The position numbers and the translations under genes are program-made. From Bacteroidales bacterium (GTDB lineage: Bacteria > Bacteroidota > Bacteroidia > Bacteroidales > UBA3663), in the NCBI GenBank assembly GCA_017561935.1, contig JAFZBE010000044.1, positions 1 to 64,000 of the forward strand: DNA of 64,000 nucleotides. The letters are read 5' to 3'. The notes beneath the pieces are model-generated. The model saw only the letters and a list, made by a program, of their open reading frames with translations, was not told where the DNA came from and did no database searches. Shown here one piece after another: positions 24,942-34,393 of this stretch. The first letter of the stretch is position 1. Every line of letters starts with the position of its first letter.

Positions 24942-26858
24942 TTACTCGAATATCATGTGGCAACCATCGACAGTGAAGTGGAAGTAGAAGTCCCCCACAT
25001 CAATAGGACTGATGCCGATGTAATCCTGGTAGTAGGTATTGCCATCGTTGCCCTCCATGACACATTTGACGTCGGCAGTGCCATCGCCCACATTGGTTAC
25101 CGAAACGGTCACCAAAGCCTCGTCCATGGCAGCGAGCCAAGCGCCCCAATCGGCCTGACCGCCACTTGGGATACAAGCACCATAGCTGTCGCCCCAACCG
25201 TAGTTGTCGGCACGTACAACGGCATACTCGGTAGCATCGAGCCTAGTGAGAACAACGACGAAGTTGTTCCAGTTGTTAGCGCCACTGGTGAAGTTCCTGA
25301 TGCGTGTCGAATAGGTGCGACCTGCAGGCACGTTGATGTATTCGGAATGAGCGCCCCACCAGCCGGTCGAGTTGTCTTCTGCGCCCAGTACGTTATCGAA
25401 TTCGATGTGGCTGCCATCGACGGTGAAGTGGAAGTAGAAGTCCTGTGGATCAACACCTCCAATACCGATGTAATCCTGATAATAGGTGTTGCCATCGGTA
25501 CCCAGCATGACAGCCTTCACATCGGCAGTGCCATCACCATTATTGGTCACATACGTGGTCACCTTGGCTCCATCCATAGCAGCGAGCCATGCACCCCAGT
25601 CGGCCTGTCCGCCGCTGGTTGTGCAGCTTCCATAGCCATCACCCCATCCATAGTTGTCGGCACGCACCACGGCATACTCGGTGGCATCGGCCTTGGTGAG
25701 AACAACGACGAAGTTGTTCCAGTTGCTGACGCCGTTCGAGAAGTTGGTGAAATTCGTTACGAAGGTCTCGTATGGAGCGACCTTGACGTACTCGGAGTGA
25801 GCGCCCCACCAACCGGTCGAGTTGTCGGTGGCACCAATGCTGGTGTACATCTTATCTACAACCTCAAAGTTGGCATGTGCGATGATTGGCTGAGCACAGT
25901 TCTCGCCCTTATACGTCTTGTTATAGACAGCGATAAGTGTCTTGGTGCCCAACGTCTCGACATCGGGGATAGCCTCAAACTGCAGATCCTCGGAAGGCAC
26001 AATCTTTGAAACAGCCTGCTCAAACTCGACGGTAGCGGTGACATTGGCTACGATGTCGGCAAGTTCGGTACCCTGGAGCACCTTGCGAGGCAGACCATTC
26101 AAGGTCATCGACAATGGCTGCTTGTCCTCTGCCGAGGTGAAGCCTCCGATGGGTTCGATGTTCGACTGCAGCCAGTTGATGTAGGAACCTTCGGGAACGA
26201 GGAACGCACGGATAGTGGTATTCGACTCGTCGGCGTTCAGGTTAGGCAGCGCCGACTTGGCGGTATAGGTCTTGGTAACTGTACCGTTGGTCATCTTTAC
26301 CAAGAACGAGTTGGGGTTCGAACGATCAATGGTGAGGGTGACGCGTCCGCCGAGTTTGTCAACGCCGGCATCGGTGTCGGTGTTGAAGGTGAGGTTACTC
26401 TCAACGCAACTGCGATCGATGTAGTCGCCCCACTCTGAGTTACCACTGGGTTGGTTGTCATAACGGATGGCTCCATACTCCTTATAGTTGCCAGCACCAC
26501 GTGGCTCATCATTGGTGAGGATGAGTGCATAGTTCTTGTAGGTGTTGGAGGCGTTGGGGTTGATGTTCAGGTTGAACACAGCATTCCATGTCGCGCCATC
26601 GGGAATCTGATAATACTTCGAGAACACTGCCCACCAGCCTGTCGAGAAGTCGGGGGCTCCGATGGTATAAACATCTTCCTCCATGCCTTCGAGTTCTTCC
26701 TCGGGTTCGTTGGACTTGGAGTTGGCTATCGAGTCAACCTTCTCGGCAATCCAGTCGGGGGATTCCAGGTTATAGAGGTCACCACCTTCACAGCCTGTCA
26801 GTGTCAGACCGAGGGCTGCTGCGCCGAAGAGGGATGCAAATATATTTAGATGTCTCAT
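24942..26858 (-). CDS. Surface glycan-binding-type lipoprotein with three 'GWW' domains (SusE/F position)
   Basis: 638 residues with a lipoprotein signal (lipidated Cys23 in LTLTGCEGG). Three related domains contain GWW at residues 74, 349 and 499. Copies 2 and 3 are close duplicates, sharing NSTGWWGAHSEY, NWNNFVVVLT, YAVVRADNYGWGD and GGQADWGAWLAAMD. Between domains 1 and 2 is a stretch of Ig-like character (residues about 236-340). The same domain occurs once in the GH43 enzyme at 34394. Its place directly after susD suggests a surface glycan-binding protein whose tryptophans contact sugar. The binding role is inferred. No known SusE or SusF domain was recognised. Confidence 0.85.
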   Translation of the reverse strand: MRHLNIFASLFGAAALGLTLTGCEGGDLYNLESPDWIAEKVDSIANSKSNEPEEELEGMEEDVYTIGAPDFSTGWWAVFSKYYQIPDGATWNAVFNLNINPNASNTYKNYALILTNDEPRGAGNYKEYGAIRYDNQPSGNSEWGDYIDRSCVESNLTFNTDTDAGVDKLGGRVTLTIDRSNPNSFLVKMTNGTVTKTYTAKSALPNLNADESNTTIRAFLVPEGSYINWLQSNIEPIGGFTSAEDKQPLSMTLNGLPRKVLQGTELADIVANVTATVEFEQAVSKIVPSEDLQFEAIPDVETLGTKTLIAVYNKTYKGENCAQPIIAHANFEVVDKMYTSIGATDNSTGWWGAHSEYVKVAPYETFVTNFTNFSNGVSNWNNFVVVLTKADATEYAVVRADNYGWGDGYGSCTTSGGQADWGAWLAAMDGAKVTTYVTNNGDGTADVKAVMLGTDGNTYYQDYIGIGGVDPQDFYFHFTVDGSHIEFDNVLGAEDNSTGWWGAHSEYINVPAGRTYSTRIRNFTSGANNWNNFVVVLTRLDATEYAVVRADNYGWGDSYGACIPSGGQADWGAWLAAMDEALVTVSVTNVGDGTADVKCVMEGNDGNTYYQDYIGISPIDVGDFYFHFTVDGCHMIFE

Positions 26859-26899
26859 ATTCTTAATTGAATTAAGTGTGAGTGAATTATCAAATTTGT

Positions 26900-28696
26900 T
26901 TACAGATCAACAACCGGATGAATCGTCCAACCCTTGCTTGAGAAGTAAGAAGCGTTCGAAGTGCTGCTATTGGCCGAGTTACCCACAAGGTTCGGATTGT
27001 CATTGAGCGTGCCCTGATAGATGGGCAGGTACTCGTGACCATCAACGAATGTATCGTACGAGCTCTTGGAGCATCCATCATAGCTGACGGCATCCTTGGG
27101 AGTATAGTTGTAGGCACCTCCCTCAAAATTAGCCTTGGTCCAGAAATTGACAGCGGCATGCTGCTTGAGCTGAGCCAGACGTCCGGCATCGTAGAAGAAG
27201 CCCCAACGGATCAGGTCAAGACCACGTCCATACTCACAACCGAACTCCTTCGGGCGCTCCACGTTGGCAATCTGCTCGAAGAGCTTGTCCTTCGAACCGA
27301 AGTCGGCAAGGCTGAGTCCTGCCAGGCCGGCACGGTTACGCACCTCGTTGATCCAATCGATGGCCTGCTGAGTAGGGCCATTGACTTCGTTCTCACATTC
27401 GGCAGCACGGAGCAGCACATCGGCGTAACGCATCATGCGGAGATTGATACCATCGTGCAGGCCAGTCACCACCTTGTCGTAGAGTCCTGTGCGCATGTTG
27501 GTCCACTTGGCAATCGGAAGACCTCCGAAGTTGTTGTTGGTTACAACCCATGCATCAGCGCTCATGGGCAGAGTATAGCATACATTACCATATTCGAAGC
27601 CCTCCCAGTCGCTCTCATAGGTACCGATGGTCCAGTAGAGACGCGGGTCGAGGCTACCGCTGGTGGTGCGCTCTGACTTGAAGAGGTTGTAGAGCCAAGG
27701 AGTAGCCGAAAGGTCAGCCCATCCGCCGAAGTCGCCGGGGCCATAGTTACTCTCGATGGCAGAGCCCTGGGTAGCGTTGGCACTGGTGTTGACAGGAGTC
27801 CACTCGTCGTCGGTGCCCTGTGTGCCATAGTCGAGGAACTGTACCTCGAAGAGGCTCTCCTCGTTATTCTCGAAAGCAGCACCTTCGCGGAAATTGTCAC
27901 CATAATTGGCAACCAGCTTGTAGCTGCCGTAGCGCTTGTTGATGATGTCCTTGAGCACGGCAAGGGCCTCGCTGTACTTATGACGCTGCATCAGCACACG
28001 TGCATAATAGCCGGCAGCGGCACCACAAGTGGCACGTCCCTTGGCCCATTCGCCGCCTGCATCACGCGATGGCAGGAGGCTCATGGCCTGTGTCAAGTCG
28101 GCTTCCACCTGATCGAGCACACGGTCGTACTGGGCAAAGTTGTCGGCATCGCCCTCAGCTCTGTTGGCTGCATAGAGGCCATCCAGCGTAGAATAGGCTT
28201 CGAAGTCGGTGATCAGAGCAGGGTTCTGATAATAATTCGCCAGATTGAAGTAGGCAAGGCCACGGAGGAAGAGCACCTGGCCCTTGATATGCTTATATTG
28301 GTCAGAGAGCGCATTGTCGTCTTCGCCACAACGCGAAAGGACATAGTTAGTAACGGTGATGGTATAGTACCAGTCGCGCCACGACCATTGACCGATCTCA
28401 TCGGTAATTGGTTCGTTGAGGTCGTCGAAAGGCAGGTACCATACCTGCGAAGAGTTCCATACCTCATCACCACGGCAAACGTCAATGGTGTAACCTACAC
28501 GGGCATAAGTGCCTTCCATACGGATGTGGTTGTAGGCAGCTATCACGGCTTCCTCCAGATCGGCGGCAGTGTTGCCCCAGGTAGCGGTAGTCTGCTGGTT
28601 GGGATTGACCAGATCCAGCTTGTCGTCGCATGAGGTCATCATGCCGAGACCCAACAAGAGTGCAAAGGATATTCTATATAGTTTCATATTCTTCAT
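26900..28696 (-). CDS. susD: SusD/RagB family nutrient-binding lipoprotein
   Basis: 598 residues; signal ending LGMMTSC with lipidated Cys23. The N-terminal helical (TPR-like) part includes FLRGLAYFNLANYYQNPALI, and the C-terminal RagB block includes MRYADVLLRAAECENEVNGP and EFGCEYGRGLDLIRW. SusD proteins lie over the SusC barrel on the outer surface and capture oligosaccharides. It is 28 bp after susC and 41 bp before the SGBP gene in one operon. The symbol denotes the family; the predicted substrate is arabinan, from the GH genes alongside. Confidence 0.95.
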   Translation of the reverse strand: MKNMKLYRISFALLLGLGMMTSCDDKLDLVNPNQQTTATWGNTAADLEEAVIAAYNHIRMEGTYARVGYTIDVCRGDEVWNSSQVWYLPFDDLNEPITDEIGQWSWRDWYYTITVTNYVLSRCGEDDNALSDQYKHIKGQVLFLRGLAYFNLANYYQNPALITDFEAYSTLDGLYAANRAEGDADNFAQYDRVLDQVEADLTQAMSLLPSRDAGGEWAKGRATCGAAAGYYARVLMQRHKYSEALAVLKDIINKRYGSYKLVANYGDNFREGAAFENNEESLFEVQFLDYGTQGTDDEWTPVNTSANATQGSAIESNYGPGDFGGWADLSATPWLYNLFKSERTTSGSLDPRLYWTIGTYESDWEGFEYGNVCYTLPMSADAWVVTNNNFGGLPIAKWTNMRTGLYDKVVTGLHDGINLRMMRYADVLLRAAECENEVNGPTQQAIDWINEVRNRAGLAGLSLADFGSKDKLFEQIANVERPKEFGCEYGRGLDLIRWGFFYDAGRLAQLKQHAAVNFWTKANFEGGAYNYTPKDAVSYDGCSKSSYDTFVDGHEYLPIYQGTLNDNPNLVGNSANSSTSNASYFSSKGWTIHPVVDL

Positions 28697-28724
28697 TGTT
28701 TCAAAGTTTCGTCATGTTCACGCT

Positions 28725-31700
28725 TTAGAATGAGAAGAGGACACCGGCCATGAAGGTACGTGGCGTTGGGAACGAACAGAAGTTGTAGCCTGGGGTAAAG
28801 GTGCCGCCAGCATAGTCCACGTTATAACCATGATAGCCTGTGAAGGTATAGAGGTTCTGTGCCGAACCATAGACGCGAACGCCGGTGACATATCCACCGA
28901 ACCACTTGTCGGGCAGGTTGACACCAAGTTCAACATTGGCAATCTTCCAATAGGCTGCATTCTGGATCTTACGATCGCTGAAGAGGTCGTTCCAAGCCAA
29001 TGAAGCGCTGTTCGAAAGGTAGGTGCGAGGCACATCCGAAACATAGGTTGAGCCTTCCCAGCGGTTGGCATCAAGCATACCCACTTCCTTGTTCCAATAT
29101 CCATAGCAGGAATTCAAGCTGTTGTAGATGTTGTCGCTTACATGATAGTCGAGGGCTCCGAAAGTTGAGATGCTAAGGTCGAAACGCTTGTACTCAAGAT
29201 GAGCGCTCAAGCCGAAGTTGATCTTTGGCAGACCGCTGCCCAGCACTGTCTGGTCGTCACCATTGATGATGCCGTCGCCATTCATGTCCTTGTAGAGGCA
29301 GTCACCCACATTGGCGCCATCCTGACGGGCCACGGCGTTGTGAGCATTAAGTTCCTCCTGGGTGCGGGCAATGCCCTCATAAACCCAGCCATAGAACTGG
29401 CCAATCTCCTCACCCACATAGGTGGCGTAAGAACCGGTGATGTAGGAATCGGTACCGAAGCCAAGCGAAGTCACCTTGTTCTTCAGGGTACTCAAGTTAG
29501 CGCTGATATCATACTTCAAAGGATGGTCGTGGTTGCGATAGGTCAGCGAGAACTCGAGACCGCTGTTCTCCATCGATGCAGCATTCATCGTCACGCTTGT
29601 GTTGGCAAAACCTCCACTGGCAGGAACAGGAACGGAATAGAGAAGGTCTTCACTGACGTTCTTGTACCACTCAGCAGTGAATTCAATGCGGTTGTTGAAC
29701 ATTGCGATGTCGATACCGGCATTCGAAGTCTTCTTTTTCTCCCAAGCGATATTCTCGTTCACGAAGGTCGAAAGAGCTGAACCCAGCACAGGATTGTTGC
29801 CGAAGCTGTAGGTCATGTTCTTGCGACGCATGGTTGCCTGGAACTGGTACTCACCGATATTCTCATTACCGAGCACGCCGTAGCTGCCACGCAACTTCAG
29901 GAGATTGATGACGCTCTTGCTCACCTTGAACCATGGCTCTCGGTCGATACGCCAACCGGCAGATACCGAGGGGAAGGTACCCCAGCGGATGTCCTTTGTA
30001 AGACGGGAGCTGCCGTCACGACGAACGATGGCCGAAATCAGGTAACGACCGTCGAAGTCGTAGTTCAAACGGGCAATGTAGGATGCAAGGGCATGCTTGT
30101 ACTCGTATGACTCTGCGTCACGGGTGCTGGCATTCTGAATCTGCAGGAAGTAAGGCTCTGCCAGATTAACGCCCCAAGCAGTCAGTGTGTTGGTGTTCTC
30201 CTCCTCGTAAGATTGACCCAACAGGAGGTTGATGTGATTAAGACCAATGGTACCGTCGTAGGTCAGGGTATTCTCTATCAGCGCGTCCGAATAGGTGCGG
30301 CTGCCCTTCGTCAGCTTCTCGTTGCTCTTGTCGAGATAAACGCGGTTGCTCTGAATCCAGGCTGAAACCCATGTCTTGTCCTGAGCATGTGTCTTGCTGT
30401 ACGAGAGATTGATCTTATAGTTTAACTTGTGGTTCTTGCTCTTTATGCTGAACATCTCAAGGAGGTCAACGTCAGCCGAGCCAGTGCCAACAATTCGATC
30501 GACAATCGTATTGCGGGTCAGAAGGTTGTTGACCAGCAAGGGGTTCGAAGCGGAGATATCGCCATGCACGGTGTCGTAGTAAACACCGTAGCCGTAGGCA
30601 TCGTAGTTGAAGCTGCTGGCCGAACCCACCTTATCGTCAAGTACCCAGGTCGATTCGTCGTAGGCTTTGATGGTGGGTTGCATCAGCAAGGTACCACGCA
30701 ATACGTTGGTTACATCGCCATAGAGGCCCTGCACATATTCAGAAGCATTCGACAGGCCCATGCCATCCTGGCTTGAGTGCGAATAGGTGATACTTGTTTG
30801 GAACTTGATGAATTTCGTGCTCATCACATTGTTCACACGGGCAGTATAACGCTCGTAGTTGGGGCCAGCGCCTTCGAGGGTTCCCTTCTGGTTGAAGTAG
30901 TCGAGAGCCACATTATAGGTATTGGTTGCGCCGCCACCACTGAGGTTTACGTTGTGGTTCTGACGGATACCAGTCTTGAATACCTCCTCGAACCAATCGG
31001 TATTGGTGGCATCGCGGAACTTGTAGCTGCCATCACCCTGCATGCTGTAGCCACCTGGCAGTGGAGTGCCCGAGTTGGCTGCAGCCTGGCCAAGATAGTT
31101 GCTGTACTGGTCGGCATCCATCACGTCATAAACACCCTTGCTGATAAGATCGACACCAAAGTAGCCCTTGTAATCGACCTTCAGCGGCTGGTCCTTCTTG
31201 CCACCCTTGGTCGTGATAATCACCACGCCATTGGCTGCACGCGAACCGTAGATGGCACCTGCAGCTGCGTCCTTGAGCACCTGGATACTCTCGATGTCGT
31301 TAGGTGAGAAGTCGCGGATTGTCGTACCCACGGGCACACCATCGACCACATAAAGTGGAGCCGTGCTGCCAAACGAACCGATACCACGGATACGCACCGA
31401 TGGGTCGGCACCTGGCTGGCCATCGCTGGTGATCTGTACGCCGGGAACCTTACCCTCCAGCATGGTGGAGATATTCGAGTTGGAGGTTCTCTTCATCTCC
31501 TCCGCATTCACAATGGCGACCGAACCGGTCAGGTCGGCCTTCTTCTGTGTACCGTAACCGACAACGACAACCTGCTCGAGGATCTCACTGTCGGAAACCA
31601 GCTGAATAGTGGGGATCGTCGTGCGGCCATTCACTGGAACATCCATGTCCTGGAATCCCACATAGCTCACTTCGAGGGTTGCATTGGGGTCAACGCTCAA

Positions 31701-31916
31701 CTCGAAGTTACCGTCAAGGTCGGTAATCGTACCATTGGCAGTACCCTTCACCTTGATGGTCGCACCGGCGAGTGGTTCACCAGTGTCGTCAACAACTTGG
31801 CCCTTAACTGTAATGTTAGGAGCCGGTGCCTCTGAGGCCATAGCTGGTGTAGGATGAATCGCTACGCCGCCCATGGTACTCAGACCAAGCATCAATAAGA
31901 ATAGTTGCTTTTGCAT
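28725..31916 (-). CDS. susC: SusC/RagA family TonB-dependent outer membrane transporter
   Basis: 1063 residues. A signal peptide is followed by a carboxypeptidase-regulatory-like domain (VKGQVVDDTGEPLAGATIKV, residues about 35-115). Next come a TonB box region (EQVVVVGYGTQKK) and the plug with the SusC signature (YVVDGVPVG; DIESIQVLKDAAAGAIYGSR). The barrel ends in the outer membrane signal GVLFSF. It imports oligosaccharides through the outer membrane using TonB energy. It is the first gene of the susC-susD-SGBP operon, with a promoter near 32117 and a leader of about 190 nt. It is divergent from the GH51 and GH43 genes. Confidence 0.96.
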   Translation of the reverse strand: MQKQLFLLMLGLSTMGGVAIHPTPAMASEAPAPNITVKGQVVDDTGEPLAGATIKVKGTANGTITDLDGNFELSVDPNATLEVSYVGFQDMDVPVNGRTTIPTIQLVSDSEILEQVVVVGYGTQKKADLTGSVAIVNAEEMKRTSNSNISTMLEGKVPGVQITSDGQPGADPSVRIRGIGSFGSTAPLYVVDGVPVGTTIRDFSPNDIESIQVLKDAAAGAIYGSRAANGVVIITTKGGKKDQPLKVDYKGYFGVDLISKGVYDVMDADQYSNYLGQAAANSGTPLPGGYSMQGDGSYKFRDATNTDWFEEVFKTGIRQNHNVNLSGGGATNTYNVALDYFNQKGTLEGAGPNYERYTARVNNVMSTKFIKFQTSITYSHSSQDGMGLSNASEYVQGLYGDVTNVLRGTLLMQPTIKAYDESTWVLDDKVGSASSFNYDAYGYGVYYDTVHGDISASNPLLVNNLLTRNTIVDRIVGTGSADVDLLEMFSIKSKNHKLNYKINLSYSKTHAQDKTWVSAWIQSNRVYLDKSNEKLTKGSRTYSDALIENTLTYDGTIGLNHINLLLGQSYEEENTNTLTAWGVNLAEPYFLQIQNASTRDAESYEYKHALASYIARLNYDFDGRYLISAIVRRDGSSRLTKDIRWGTFPSVSAGWRIDREPWFKVSKSVINLLKLRGSYGVLGNENIGEYQFQATMRRKNMTYSFGNNPVLGSALSTFVNENIAWEKKKTSNAGIDIAMFNNRIEFTAEWYKNVSEDLLYSVPVPASGGFANTSVTMNAASMENSGLEFSLTYRNHDHPLKYDISANLSTLKNKVTSLGFGTDSYITGSYATYVGEEIGQFYGWVYEGIARTQEELNAHNAVARQDGANVGDCLYKDMNGDGIINGDDQTVLGSGLPKINFGLSAHLEYKRFDLSISTFGALDYHVSDNIYNSLNSCYGYWNKEVGMLDANRWEGSTYVSDVPRTYLSNSASLAWNDLFSDRKIQNAAYWKIANVELGVNLPDKWFGGYVTGVRVYGSAQNLYTFTGYHGYNVDYAGGTFTPGYNFCSFPTPRTFMAGVLFSF

Positions 31917-32116
31917 TGTAACTTTAATTTTGTGTTAATTATATAAATGTGTAGTGAGTTGTTTATTCATCAGGAAACGATAAGCACAAGCGACCTCATG
32001 CCCCACTAAAGTGAGACAACAGGATCCGATAATGTCATTATGTCATAGCTGTGTGAAAAATATGTGTAATATTGTGGTCAATGAAATGGCCAAAATAAAT
32101 CGTTAAAAACTAAGCG

Positions 32117-32155
32117 CAAAGATAGGGATATTTTTTCAAATCCTACAATTTTTTA
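32117..32155 (-). promoter_or_regulatory. Promoter of the susC operon
   Basis: -7 box TATCTTTG (32117-32124, minus) and TTG (32146-32148), with a 21-bp spacer. The 17 bp around the -33 box (32139-32155) are identical to those of the LRR-dockerin promoter (51104-51120). Confidence 0.75.
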
Positions 32156-32260
32156 ACAAAAAAATGAGTTATTATGCCGAAAAAGAGGTGAAAAGCGACA
32201 GTTTTGTCCCGAAATAAGCATTTTCTTTTCGTAAAAATATGATATTTCGATTAATTTTTC

Positions 32261-32268
32261 TATCTTTG
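32261..32268 (+). promoter_or_regulatory. -7 box of the GH51-GH43 operon
   Basis: TATCTTTG 68 bp before the GH51 start. The upstream -33 element is weak (TTTCG near 32236), which would fit activator dependence. Confidence 0.6.
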
Positions 32269-32335
32269 CATCGTTATTTCAATTATTACTCATGTTTCAG
32301 ACACATATTAAAACGCACATTAAAATATTATTACA

Positions 32336-34375
32336 ATGAGAACAAATTCTGTATCTTTTGCCCTCCTGGCCTTAGGGACATTAACCCTCGCCTCGTGTGG
32401 CAATCAGCCCGTCACCCCCACCAACGAATTGCTCGTCGAGGCTACTCAGCCAGGTGCTGAAATCAAGAACACCATGTATGGCATCTTCTTCGAGGACATC
32501 AATTACGCTGCCGATGGCGGACTCTATGCTGAGATGATCAAGAACCGCTCGTTCGAGTTCCCGCAGGCTTTGATGGGCTGGCAGGCTTTCGGCAAGGTGG
32601 AGGTCCGCAATGATGGTCCATTCAAAAGGAATCCTCATTACGTTCGTCTCTCCGACCCGGGCCATCCTCACAAGCGCACAGGTATAGAGAACGAAGGCTT
32701 CTTTGGCATCGCAACGAAGGCCGATGCCGTCTATCGCATCAGTCTATGGGCTCGTTGTCCCAACGGAGGGAAGAGCACTCTGCTCCTTTGGCTCACCGAT
32801 AACGACTCAATGGGCGAAACCCAAGAGACTGCCTCTGCCCGTATAGATGTCGAAGGCAAGGAGTGGAAGAAATATACCACCGAGATCACTGCCAAGGTTA
32901 CTGCCGACGACCTTGCCTTCCGTATTTTCCTTCGTGGATTTGACGAGAAGGAGCCCATCGTGGCCACCGACCTCGAGCATATCTCGATGTTCCCAAAGGA
33001 TACCTGGAAAGGTCGCGAGAACGGTATGCGTGCCGACCTGGCACAAGCACTTTGCGACCTCAAGCCTGGCGTATTCCGTTTCCCCGGCGGCTGTATCGTC
33101 GAGGGCACCAACCTCGAACAACGTTACCAGTGGAAGAATTCGGTAGGACCTGTCGAGAACCGCCCCATCAACGAGAATCGTTGGGAGAACACCTTCCCCT
33201 ATCGCCTCTATCCCGACTATCACCAAAGTTACGGCCTCGGATTCTTCGAGTTCTTCCAGCTTTGCGAGGACTTCGGCTGTGAACCACTCCCAGTCATCAG
33301 CTGCGGCCTGGCTTGCCAATTCCAGAACGAAATCAGGGATGAAGCCAAGGTACACGTTGCCCTTAAGGACCTCAAACCTTATATCCAAGACGCACTCGAC
33401 CTCGTAGAGTTTGCCAATGGCGATATCAACACCAAGTGGGGTAAAGTTCGTGCCGAAATGGGTCACCCCGAGCCCTTCAACCTCCATTACCTCGCCGTAG
33501 GCAACGAACAATGGGACTACGATGAAGCGCATGGAGGCAACAATCCAGCTTTCACCTCCCGCCTGAAGCTTTTCAGTGATGTCCTTCGCGCCGCCTATCC
33601 CGACCTGAAGCTCATTGGCACCACTGGCCCCAACTCCGAAGGTTGGGACTTCGATCTCCTGCAGCCACGCATGAAAGAACTCAAGGTCGATCTGTACGAC
33701 GAGCACTACTACCGCAACGAGGAGTGGTTCCTCAGTCACGGACATCGTTATGACAACTACGACCGTGAGGGTCCTGCTGTCTTCGCTGGCGAATATGCAT
33801 GCCACGGCAAGGGCAAGAAATGGAACCACTTCGAGACCTCGCTCTACGAGGCTGCACACATGACCGGTATCGAGCGCAACGCCGACATTGTCCACATGGC
33901 CACCTACGCTCCCCTCTTCGCTCATATCAAGGGCTGGCAATGGCGTCCCGACATGATATGGTTCGACAACCTCCGTTCGATGAAGTCCGTCTCTTACTAT
34001 GTGCAGCAACTCTACTGTCACTACAAGGGTACCAATGTCCTGCCCATCACCCTCGACGGCAAGGTTGCAGCCGGTGATCCAGACCAAAATGGACTCTTTG
34101 CTTCGGCAGTTGTTGATAACGGATCTGGCGAATACATTGTCAAGGTGGCCAACACCAGCGATACCGACCAAGCTATCGCTGTCCGCTTCAATGGCCTCGA
34201 CGGCATCAGTTCTGCCCGACAGATTCTGCTCCACAGTGATGACCTCGACGCCGACAATACTCTCGACGAGCCTGAAAAGATTATTCCCGTGGAAAGTGGC
34301 CTCACAGCCAAGGGCAATATCCTTAATGTGACACTCAAGGCAAAGACCTTCGCAGTTTATATTGTCAAGAAGTAA
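32336..34375 (+). CDS. GH51 alpha-L-arabinofuranosidase (lipoprotein)
   Basis: 679 residues with a lipoprotein signal (LTLASCGNQ). N-terminal GH51 strand YGIFFEDINYAADGGLYAEM; a carbohydrate-binding-like insertion lies at about residues 75-220. The barrel resumes at FRFPGGCIVEGTNLEQRYQW. The acid/base is Glu391 (VGNEQW) and the nucleophile Glu486 (VFAGEYA). These enzymes remove terminal arabinofuranose from arabinan or arabinoxylan. It is followed 18 bp later by GH43 in one operon and is divergent from susC. Together they form a compact arabinose-releasing locus. Substrate choice between arabinan and arabinoxylan is not settled by sequence. Confidence 0.95.
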   Translation: MRTNSVSFALLALGTLTLASCGNQPVTPTNELLVEATQPGAEIKNTMYGIFFEDINYAADGGLYAEMIKNRSFEFPQALMGWQAFGKVEVRNDGPFKRNPHYVRLSDPGHPHKRTGIENEGFFGIATKADAVYRISLWARCPNGGKSTLLLWLTDNDSMGETQETASARIDVEGKEWKKYTTEITAKVTADDLAFRIFLRGFDEKEPIVATDLEHISMFPKDTWKGRENGMRADLAQALCDLKPGVFRFPGGCIVEGTNLEQRYQWKNSVGPVENRPINENRWENTFPYRLYPDYHQSYGLGFFEFFQLCEDFGCEPLPVISCGLACQFQNEIRDEAKVHVALKDLKPYIQDALDLVEFANGDINTKWGKVRAEMGHPEPFNLHYLAVGNEQWDYDEAHGGNNPAFTSRLKLFSDVLRAAYPDLKLIGTTGPNSEGWDFDLLQPRMKELKVDLYDEHYYRNEEWFLSHGHRYDNYDREGPAVFAGEYACHGKGKKWNHFETSLYEAAHMTGIERNADIVHMATYAPLFAHIKGWQWRPDMIWFDNLRSMKSVSYYVQQLYCHYKGTNVLPITLDGKVAAGDPDQNGLFASAVVDNGSGEYIVKVANTSDTDQAIAVRFNGLDGISSARQILLHSDDLDADNTLDEPEKIIPVESGLTAKGNILNVTLKAKTFAVYIVKK

Positions 34376-34393
34376 GATCTTTTTTCCTAATCA

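Larger units (their letters stand above)
31917..32335. promoter_or_regulatory. Divergent control region between susC and GH51
   Basis: A 419-bp gene-free region. It holds the susC promoter and its roughly 190-nt leader, a 13-nt palindrome ATAATGTCATTAT (32029-32041), and a plus-strand -7 box for GH51. No regulator gene (SusR, hybrid two-component or ECF sigma) lies next to the locus. Confidence 0.6.

Noticed and set aside
32807..34234. Long minus-strand open frame of 475 codons inside the GH51 gene
   Set aside because: It is antisense to a complete GH51 gene with catalytic residues in place, and its translation shows no domain.
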